Assembly (NCBI GenBank): GCA_003223515.1
Contig: QHVI01000031.1
Coordinates: forward strand, 1 to 53,428
Direction of reading: 5' to 3'
DNA: 53,428 bases
Source of the DNA: Candidatus Angelobacter sp. Gp1-AA117
GTDB lineage: Bacteria > Acidobacteriota > Terriglobia > Terriglobales > Acidobacteriaceae
Under the pieces are notes generated by a model, which was not told where the DNA came from, did no database searches, and saw only the letters and a program-made list of their open reading frames with translations. A program made the translations under genes and the position numbers. Shown piece after piece: positions 26,199-32,948 of the stretch. Every line of letters starts with the position of its first letter. The stretch's first letter is position 1.

Positions 26199-28106
26199 AT
26201 GAACGAGATGACCAGCCTGGTAATGGAGCAGCAGCAGATCAAACTGCTGGACCTGCTCCTGATCGAGGACAATCCTGTGGATGCACGCCTCGTTTCCGGA
26301 CTGCTGAAAGGTCACTCCGACTCGCTGCGGTGCAGGCACGTCCCGCGCCTGGATCAGGCAATTCAACTCATCAAGGCCGTTCAATTTGATGTGATCCTGC
26401 TGGACCTCAATCTTGAGGACAGCTCCGGCTACGAGACATTCTCCAGCATTCTTCCGGTCGCCTCGAAAACCGCCATCCTGGTATTGAGCAGCTCTGATGA
26501 TGAAGAGTTGGCGGTGAGAACTGTCCGCGAAGGCGCGCAAGACTACCTGGTCAAAGGCTCGTTCGATGCCCGGCTTCTCGTCCGCTCCATCCGCTATGCC
26601 TACGAGCGCAAACAATCGCAGGAGGCATTACGGCAAAGCGAAGCCACGGTGCGCGCTATCTTCGAGAACACCCTGGATGGAATCATCATCTCCGGGGATG
26701 GCTTGATCTGCCTGGAGGTGAACTCCGCTGCGGCTGGAATTATGGGTGTCTCTCGCGAGGAACTGATTGGCAGCACGCTGTTGCGATTTGTTGATCCGGA
26801 AACCGAAGCCGAGTGGCACAATCTTTTCCAGACTCGCAGCGGACGCACGAAATTCTGGATCAGGCGTGATGATGGCGCCAAGCGCCTCGTGGATTGCGCT
26901 TTCAATACCAACATCCTTCCGGAACGCCACCTCATCGTTCTTCGCGATATTACCGAGCAGCAGAACCTGGAAGAGCAGTTGCGCCAGTCGCAGAAGATGG
27001 AAGCGGTGGGCCGCCTTGCGGGTGGCGTAGCCCATGATTTCAACAATATTCTCGGCATCATCAGCGGCTATGCCGAACTGCTCCAGCTCAATGCCGTCGA
27101 CTCCAGCCAGAAGACCAGGGCTGACAAGATATTGGCGGCAATCGAGAAGGCCGCACTGCTCACCAAACAGCTTCTGGCATTTGGACGCAGGCAGGTGATG
27201 TCGCCCAAACTCCTGGATTTAGGCGTCGTGGTCACGGAAGTGAACAGCATGGTGCACTGTCTGGCCGGCGCAGAGATTCAGGTCATGATTCATGCCCAGG
27301 AAAATCTGGGACTGGTCAAAGCAGACCAGGGACAGCTTGAGCAGGTGGTGTTCAACCTCACCGCCAATGCGCGCGATGCCATGCCCGATGGCGGTGTTCT
27401 GGCCATCAAGGTCGAAAACCACCGGTGCATGACCCATTCCTCCGATCTGCCCGCCGGAGATTACGTTCTGCTCTCGGTGAGAGACACAGGGACAGGCATG
27501 GATTCCGATATCCAGTCGCGCATCTTCGAGCCATTTTTTACGACTAAAAAGACCGGCACGGGGCTGGGACTCTCCACCGTCTATGGGATCGTGAAACAGA
27601 GTGGCGGATATATCCATGTTTCGTCAGAGCCGGGCAACGGCAGTACCTTTAACATCTTTCTGCCGCTGGCCATGAATACCAGGCTGAAGACCTCCCAGCC
27701 TGTAGAACGCCGGCACATTGATTTTGAAGGACACGAGACAATCCTGCTGGTGGACGATGAAGACGATCTCCGTCACGCCACCGCCGAGTATCTCGAGAGC
27801 TGTGGCTATAAAGTATTGAAGGCCCGCAACGGCAAAGAAGCCATCGAGATCAGCGATGGCTTCAGCGGCGAGATCGAACTGCTTATCTCAGACATCGTAA
27901 TGCCCAAAGTCAATGGCCGCGGCCTGGTTGATCACATCCGCAAGACCCGCCCGCAAACCAATGTTGTCCTGATTTCCGGATATGCGGATGATGCCGTGAT
28001 TCGCCACGGCATCTATCTGGAAACCACCTGCTTCCTGCAAAAGCCCTTTACCTTCCAGGTGCTTGGCGCCAAGATTCGCACGTTGTTGGATAAACGGGTG
28101 AATTAA
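26199..28106 (+). CDS. Hybrid sensor kinase: receiver-PAS-HisKA-ATPase-receiver
   Basis: This 635-residue soluble protein starts at ATG 26199 (AGAGGTGA upstream). The N-terminal receiver (about 16-135) has Asp69 in FDVILLDLNLED. A PAS domain (about 145-265) precedes the kinase core, with His279 in GGVAHDFNNILGII. The ATPase has NLTANARDAMPDGG, DTGTGMD and GTGLGLSTV. A second receiver (about 510-632) has Asp565 in LLISDIVMP. No membrane helix is present, so it is probably cytoplasmic and receives its signal through the first receiver or the PAS domain. With the Hpt protein 18 bp upstream it makes a compact phosphorelay. No DNA-binding output is encoded next to it. Confidence 0.93.
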   Translation: MNEMTSLVMEQQQIKLLDLLLIEDNPVDARLVSGLLKGHSDSLRCRHVPRLDQAIQLIKAVQFDVILLDLNLEDSSGYETFSSILPVASKTAILVLSSSDDEELAVRTVREGAQDYLVKGSFDARLLVRSIRYAYERKQSQEALRQSEATVRAIFENTLDGIIISGDGLICLEVNSAAAGIMGVSREELIGSTLLRFVDPETEAEWHNLFQTRSGRTKFWIRRDDGAKRLVDCAFNTNILPERHLIVLRDITEQQNLEEQLRQSQKMEAVGRLAGGVAHDFNNILGIISGYAELLQLNAVDSSQKTRADKILAAIEKAALLTKQLLAFGRRQVMSPKLLDLGVVVTEVNSMVHCLAGAEIQVMIHAQENLGLVKADQGQLEQVVFNLTANARDAMPDGGVLAIKVENHRCMTHSSDLPAGDYVLLSVRDTGTGMDSDIQSRIFEPFFTTKKTGTGLGLSTVYGIVKQSGGYIHVSSEPGNGSTFNIFLPLAMNTRLKTSQPVERRHIDFEGHETILLVDDEDDLRHATAEYLESCGYKVLKARNGKEAIEISDGFSGEIELLISDIVMPKVNGRGLVDHIRKTRPQTNVVLISGYADDAVIRHGIYLETTCFLQKPFTFQVLGAKIRTLLDKRVN

Positions 28107-28326
28107 CCCGCACCGAAAAGAAAAAGTCGCGAATGACGCGAAGAACGCGAACTTACACGAATAAAACCTCAACACAGATGACACTGATTCAACTGATTGA
28201 CACAGATAAAAAGCAGGGCAAAAGCTAAAGCCAAAAGCTAAAAGCCAAGAGCTAAAAGCCAAGAGCTAAAAGCCAAGAGCTAAAAGCCAAGAGCAAACTT
28301 ACCCATTTACTCATTTACCCATTTTT
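28107..28326. repeat. Intergenic repeat cluster R1, with four 14-bp tandem copies
   Basis: This interval carries the dispersed phrase CCTCAACACAGATGACACTG with CACAGATAAA after it, also found near 35670, 35815, 42045 and, inverted, near 51180. It ends with four perfect copies of GCTAAAAGCCAAGA at 28237-28292 and then a TTACCCATTTACTCATTTAC run shared with the 35920 cluster. It lies between two convergent genes. Confidence 0.8.
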
Positions 28327-28890
28327 CTAGCGACCCTTTGCGCTTGCGTTTGTTTTATCTGCGAGCGCTTTCAGGATCTGTTCCGGTGTGCTGTTATCGC
28401 CGAAGGTCTCGCTGATGTGAACGAAATGATCCACATTGCCCGGACCGAACACAAATGTTCCTCCAAGCTGCAGGGGATCTTTGCCCAGCTTATGCTGGCG
28501 GTGTCCGCCGGCTTTGGCCCGTTTGCGTGCCGCCATGTTATCGCGGCGCAGCAGATGCAGCAGTGAAGCTTTCTTCAACTCCACTGCCTGGTAAGCTTCA
28601 CGATTATGGTCAATCAGCAGCGGAAAATTGATGCCCGTTTCTTCACGGAAGGCACAGGCATAGGTGCGTCCACCTAAACCAACAGCGGCCAGGCTGGCGC
28701 CTGCATTGCGGAATTCCTGTTCGTGCTCGCGCAACTGCGCGACGTGCTCCCGGCAGAAAATTCAACCGTAGTGCCGCAGGAATACCAGCACCACCGGATT
28801 ATTGGCCCATAAAGATCCAAGCCGAGTCTGCCGGTCATCGCAATCCGGCAGCACAATATCCGCAAGCCTGCTGCTGTACGTGGAATTCAT
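28327..28890 (-). CDS. Peroxiredoxin-like (AhpC/TSA-type, thioredoxin fold) protein with in-frame TGA, likely selenocysteine
   Basis: Reading the TGA at 28764-28762 as an amino acid gives one 187-residue frame from ATG 28890 to TAG 28327, with no other stop. The frames on both sides are the same. The fold reads LADIVLPDCDDRQTRLGSLW, VVLVFLRHYG, then U43-I-F-C46, REHVAQLREHEQEF, and later FPLLIDHNREAYQAV and GGTFVFGPG. Homologues of this peroxiredoxin-like family, as I know them, have a CxxC at this site (FGCIFC type), so TGA sits exactly at the first redox Cys. A hairpin follows 19 nt after the TGA. The alternatives are a nonsense-mutated pseudogene or a sequencing error. The expected role is a thiol/selenol peroxidase or reductase. 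The start lacks a good ribosome-binding site. Confidence 0.75.
28727..28742 (-). promoter_or_regulatory. SECIS-like hairpin downstream of the in-frame TGA
   Basis: In the mRNA sense the sequence is TCGCGC, loop AGTT, GCGCGA: a perfect 6-bp stem with a 4-nt loop whose second base is G. There are 19 nt between the TGA and the stem and 25 nt between the TGA and the loop. Bacterial SECIS elements, as generally described, have a small apical loop with G in its first two positions at roughly 16-37 nt from the UGA. Confidence 0.55.
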
Positions 28891-29050
28891 GAGCAGACAT
28901 TCTATGTCATGGGGAAACGTTTCTGATGGATTTCTCACTACGAAATGGATAAGCTGCGCAAGGTGAAGATGAGGGGGAAATATGGCGCAATACAAGGACC
29001 CTATGCATTTCCAGTTCTGCACGGGATATTAGACAGGAGTATCAACCACC

Positions 29051-29908
29051 ATGAAAACACTCCAAAAGTGGTGCGCTTTGGCTGTGATGAGCTGTGTTGC
29101 CTCAATTCCCACTGTGGCGTTTCAGACGGACGATTTAGACCAGCGCCTGGCGTCTGCTTATCGAGACAAGAAATTCAGCCTGCCGAAGCCCTATTGCGGC
29201 GCCACGCTCCAGTTTGATGCCGAGGGCAAGCTAGTGGCGGGTGGCGCAACCGGAGCATGGACGTTGTGCGAGGAAATTCAGGTAAAGAACATTCATCACA
29301 CGGGCAACGTCATCAATATTGCCGCCCAGCGGGTTTATCTCCGTTATGATGCGAACAAACGTAAGTTCCGGGATGTGGGCAGCGAGGTAGACAAGCACTC
29401 GAAGACTTACAAAGACCTCCTCGATGGGCAGCAGGTTTCAATCGAAATATCAATGCTGCCAACACAGGATGCGGCAGCGGTCCAGGCGGCGATTGACAAT
29501 GTTTTAACCCCCTTTGACTCCGTCTTGGCGCATCCTGACTCGGAACTCTGGCGGGACTTCTTTCCAAAGCCACAGAAAAAGCCGAAAGGCGATTCCGGCA
29601 TACCGCTCAAAGAAAACGAGGTGCTGCACGTGGGTAACGGTGTAGTCGCGCCCGTACCAATTCTCACGCCTGATCCCGAATACGATGCTGAGGCCAAACA
29701 GGCGAAATACATGGGCACCGGCATTTATACGGTCATCGTAGATCGGGAAGGCAATGTAACCAGCGTGAAGGTGGCACGTCCCCTGGGATTGGGGCTGGAT
29801 GAAAAAGCGGCCGAAGCGGTGCGTAGCTGGCGGTTCAACCCGGGACTCAAGAATGGCCAACCGGTAATCGTGGAACTCGTGCTTGAAGTCAATTTTAATT
29901 TGTATTGA
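29051..29908 (+). CDS. Secreted protein with TonB C-terminal domain
   Basis: This 285-residue product starts at ATG 29051 with a signal peptide ending near SIPTVAFQ. The middle (about 30-180) has no recognised family and includes two strands with Cys (LPKPYCGATL, WTLCEE). Residues about 210-285 form a TonB-type C-terminal domain: GIYTVIVDREGNVTSVKVAR, DEKAAEAVRSWRFNPG and a closing strand PVIVELVLEVNF. Such proteins are common in Acidobacteriota, where the TonB fold is often fused to secreted proteins that lack the usual membrane anchor and Pro-rich arm. It is divergent from the selenoprotein candidate. It need not energise transport, since the membrane helix is missing. Confidence 0.8.
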   Translation: MKTLQKWCALAVMSCVASIPTVAFQTDDLDQRLASAYRDKKFSLPKPYCGATLQFDAEGKLVAGGATGAWTLCEEIQVKNIHHTGNVINIAAQRVYLRYDANKRKFRDVGSEVDKHSKTYKDLLDGQQVSIEISMLPTQDAAAVQAAIDNVLTPFDSVLAHPDSELWRDFFPKPQKKPKGDSGIPLKENEVLHVGNGVVAPVPILTPDPEYDAEAKQAKYMGTGIYTVIVDREGNVTSVKVARPLGLGLDEKAAEAVRSWRFNPGLKNGQPVIVELVLEVNFNLY

Positions 29909-29970
29909 GGTCATTTCCAACACTGAGATAAGACTTGGGAGAGTTATGCTACATTCATTGCATTACTCCT

Positions 29971-31245
29971 ATGACGGGCGAGGAACGCGCCACTCCGCGA
30001 TGGCTTGACCTGATCTGGCTGCTGTTTCTAGGCAGCCTGGCCCTGCTGCCCCCCGTGCGTGAGGTTCACAAACAGATCATTCTGTTGTTCATTGGAGCGT
30101 TTCAGTTCCTAGAGTCGCCTTTCATTCGCAGAGTGCCGCGCGAAGGGCCGCTGCTTTCGGTGGTCATCAAGATCGTACTGGCCACCATTTTGATGATTCA
30201 TACCAGTGATGTTGGCATCAACAGCAGCTATTACCCCATCTATTACCTTCCAGTCACCACGGCAGCTATGTATTTTGGCCCGATTGGCACGCTGATCTGG
30301 ACAGCACTTTCCTCGGCTGCCTACTGCTCTTATCTGATACCAGCTCTGAAGCAATTTGAACTCACGCCTGAAGGGCGCGGAGAGTTGATGCTTCACATTG
30401 TTTTCTTTTTCCTGGTAGCCATGATCGTCAACCGCTTCGTGATGGAGTACCGCGGACAGAGCCAGCGCTACCAGTTGCTGGCCGAAAATCTGAGCGAGAC
30501 CAACCGGGTACTCAAGAAGACGCAGGATGAAGCGCGGCGCGCCGAGCGCCTGGCTGCGCTGGGCCAGCTTGCCGCCGGGTTAGCGCACGAGATTCGCAAT
30601 CCTCTGGGCGTGATTAAAGGTTCAGCAGAGATTCTCAATCAAAAATTGGGCGCTGCGGACGCCCTGGCCAAAGAGCTCTCCAGCTATATCTATACTGAAG
30701 TAAACCGGCTGAGCGCGCTGGTCAGCCGCTTCATGGATTTTGCCCGTCCATCGCAGCTGGAGCTTCGTCCGCAGCAACTGCCCGCTCTAATTGAGCGGTC
30801 GTTGAAGTCTCTGGCCGAGCAGGGGGTAACAAATGGGATCGATATCCAGCGTGATTATTCTCCTGATCTGCCGGCCGCCATGGTGGATGAAGAGCTTTGC
30901 GAGCAGGTTTTCAATAATCTCGTATTGAATGCCTGCCAGGCCATGGGGGAAAAGGGCGGAACCCTGATCCTCAGGATTCGTACGGATGGCGGAGAGGAGC
31001 GGCGCGGAGTGGTCGTGGAGATCGAGGACACCGGCCCAGGAATTCCACCGGAGATGAAAGAGCAGATTTTCAATCCATTTGTTACTACCAAAAAAAGTGG
31101 AGTAGGTCTGGGGCTGGCGATTGTGACCAAAATCGTCGATGCGCATGGCGGCACAGTTCGGGTGACCAGCGAGCCCGGTCATGGCGCCTGCTTCCAGATT
31201 GTCTTTCCGCAAGTGCAACCTGAAATGGAAGCAGACGTGCATTAA
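29971..31245 (+). CDS. Membrane sensor histidine kinase (NtrB-like)
   Basis: From ATG 29971 the product has 424 residues; a TTG at 29935 would add 12. Residues about 10-160 hold about five or six membrane helices (LIWLLFLGSLALLPP, IVLATILMIHTSD, MLHIVFFFLVAMIVNRFV). A coiled coil leads into HisKA with His206 in GLAHEIRNPLGVIKG. The ATPase shows NLVLNACQAMGEKGG, DTGPGIP and GVGLGLAIV. The stop is 10 bp before the start of a sigma-54 activator with a receiver, so the pair is a clear two-component system of the NtrB/NtrC or ZraS/ZraR style. The signal is unknown; sensing within the membrane is plausible because no periplasmic loop of size is seen. Confidence 0.92.
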   Translation: MTGEERATPRWLDLIWLLFLGSLALLPPVREVHKQIILLFIGAFQFLESPFIRRVPREGPLLSVVIKIVLATILMIHTSDVGINSSYYPIYYLPVTTAAMYFGPIGTLIWTALSSAAYCSYLIPALKQFELTPEGRGELMLHIVFFFLVAMIVNRFVMEYRGQSQRYQLLAENLSETNRVLKKTQDEARRAERLAALGQLAAGLAHEIRNPLGVIKGSAEILNQKLGAADALAKELSSYIYTEVNRLSALVSRFMDFARPSQLELRPQQLPALIERSLKSLAEQGVTNGIDIQRDYSPDLPAAMVDEELCEQVFNNLVLNACQAMGEKGGTLILRIRTDGGEERRGVVVEIEDTGPGIPPEMKEQIFNPFVTTKKSGVGLGLAIVTKIVDAHGGTVRVTSEPGHGACFQIVFPQVQPEMEADVH

Positions 31246-31255
31246 AACAACTCTT

Positions 31256-32614
31256 ATGCCCAGCATCTTGATCGTTGAGGACGAACCCAGAATGCGCCGT
31301 CTCCTGGAAATCAGCCTCGGAGAGGACGGCCACACTGTATCTATAGCTCCGGATGCGGAAACAGGATTGAAGTGTTTGCGCCGCGATCCCGTAGACCTGA
31401 TCGTGACTGATTTGAAGCTGCCGGGGATGAACGGCCTGGAATTTCTGCATGAAGCCAAGCGCCTGAATGCCTCGGTACCGGTCATCGTAATGACCGCTTA
31501 TGGCAGCGTAGAAACCGCCGTGGAAGCGATGAAAGCAGGGGCCAGCGACTTTGTATTGAAGCCATTCTCCATGGCCGAGATGAAGCTGGTGGTCAGCAAA
31601 GAACTCGATGTTCAGCGCATGCGTGAAGAGAATCGCAGCCTGAAAGAGGCGCTGGGCAAGCGCTATCACTTTCAGAACATCATCGCCCGCAGCGCCAGAA
31701 TGCAGGAGGTGCTGGGCATTGTGGAGCGCGTGGCTACCACCAACTCCACGGTGCTGCTGGGTGGTGAGAGCGGCGTAGGCAAAGACCTGATTGCGCGCGC
31801 CATCCACCAGAATTCACGCCGGGCTTCAGGGCCATTCATCAAGATCAACAGCACGGCAATTCCCGACAATCTTTTTGAAAGCGAACTTTTCGGTTATGAA
31901 AAGGGCGCATTCACGGGCGCGACCACCAGCAAGCCCGGCAAGTTTGAACTGGCCGATAAAGGTTCGCTCTTTCTCGACGAGATCGGAGACGTGCCTGCGC
32001 CCATTCAGGTAAAGCTCCTGCGCGTGCTGCAGGAGCGTGAATTCGAGCGGCTGGGCGGGACGAAGACGTTGAAGGTGGATGTCCGCCTGGTCGCCGCAAC
32101 CAACAAGGATTTGCGTGCAGCGCTGGAGCAGGGAACATTTCGCGAGGATCTTTATTATCGATTGAACGTGGTTCCCATCGATATCCCACCGCTGCGCGAG
32201 CACAAGGAAGATATACCTGACCTCGTCAGCCACTTCCTGCTGCGCTTCGCGCGTGACAATGGGAAAGAGATTGAAAAGATCACACCCGCAGCCGTGCGGG
32301 TGCTCATGGATTATCACTGGCCCGGCAACGTGCGCCAGCTTGAGAACACGATTGAGCGCGCCGTAGCACTTTCAACCGGCTCAATTCTCGATACTGATGA
32401 TATTCACCTCGATTCCGGCAGCACACGCCCTCAGACCGCCGCTACGGCCCCGGTGTTGCCCGAGGGCATGACGCTGGAGCAGTGGGAAGATGAGATCATT
32501 CGCGAGGCCCTGCGCCGCGCCAACGGCAACAAGAGCCAGGCCGCCAGAATGCTGGGGCTGTCGAGAAATGCGCTGCGGTACCGGTTGTCAAAAATTGGTG
32601 TGCCGGATGACTGA
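31256..32614 (+). CDS. Sigma-54-dependent response regulator (NtrC family)
   Basis: The start is ATG 31256 (MPSILIVEDEPRMRRLLEIS), giving 452 residues; the open frame upstream overlaps the kinase and is not used. A receiver (1-120) has Asp52 in LIVTDLKLPGMNG. The AAA+ domain (about 140-375) has Walker A GESGVGKD, the sigma-54 contact loop GAFTGA and the Walker B-like region LFLDEIGD. The C-terminus is a Fis-type helix-turn-helix (NKSQAARMLGLSRNALRYRL). It therefore activates sigma-54 promoters after phosphorylation by the kinase just upstream. Target genes cannot be named; no clear GG-N10-GC sigma-54 box was looked for exhaustively. Confidence 0.95.
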   Translation: MPSILIVEDEPRMRRLLEISLGEDGHTVSIAPDAETGLKCLRRDPVDLIVTDLKLPGMNGLEFLHEAKRLNASVPVIVMTAYGSVETAVEAMKAGASDFVLKPFSMAEMKLVVSKELDVQRMREENRSLKEALGKRYHFQNIIARSARMQEVLGIVERVATTNSTVLLGGESGVGKDLIARAIHQNSRRASGPFIKINSTAIPDNLFESELFGYEKGAFTGATTSKPGKFELADKGSLFLDEIGDVPAPIQVKLLRVLQEREFERLGGTKTLKVDVRLVAATNKDLRAALEQGTFREDLYYRLNVVPIDIPPLREHKEDIPDLVSHFLLRFARDNGKEIEKITPAAVRVLMDYHWPGNVRQLENTIERAVALSTGSILDTDDIHLDSGSTRPQTAATAPVLPEGMTLEQWEDEIIREALRRANGNKSQAARMLGLSRNALRYRLSKIGVPDD

Positions 32615-32625
32615 ATTATTCGTGA

Positions 32626-32787
32626 ATCCCGAGCGGCAGCGAGGGAGCCCTATAGGCGCCAAGAAGCTTCTTGAGATCGCGCCATCTGGTCATCGGGAAA
32701 TTGGTAATCGGGTCATCGAGCTTCCACGAATCCGAATGATACTTTGAAATCTTCGTGACCATAGGGCTCCCTCGCTGCGCTCGGGAT
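32626..32787. repeat. Small inverted-repeat element (MITE-like)
   Basis: Arms of about 25-26 bp, CCCGAGCGGCAGCGAGGGAG and onward at 32628-32653 and its near-perfect complement at 32761-32785, enclose about 107 bp without a gene. One extra base in the left arm is the only mismatch. The inside has GGTCATCGGG and GGTAATCGGGTCATCG phrases. It sits just after the NtrC-like gene stop. Confidence 0.65.
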
Positions 32788-32948
32788 GTAAAAGACACAA
32801 GCGGCCCAATTCCACCATTCCCAGTGGCCGAAAACCACCACCCCAGCTGCGGCAACCCTGGAATCCCTGTAGATGCAAGGCTTTAGGAATGGCAAGCGAG
32901 TTGCCTTTATGTACGTCAGCGATGAAAGTCAGTCAAGGGAGGCTGACT

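Noticed and set aside
28237-28292. CRISPR-like regular repeat
   Set aside because: Units are only 14 bp and abut directly with no spacers, so this is a simple tandem repeat.
28674-28865. 63-residue minus-strand frame spanning the TGA region in another frame
   Set aside because: It is a shadow; the frame shared by both sides of the TGA carries all the peroxiredoxin-like sequence, so a frameshift explanation is not needed.
32690-32895. Three 60-79-residue minus-strand frames
   Set aside because: They lie within and beside the inverted-repeat element and have no coding signs.
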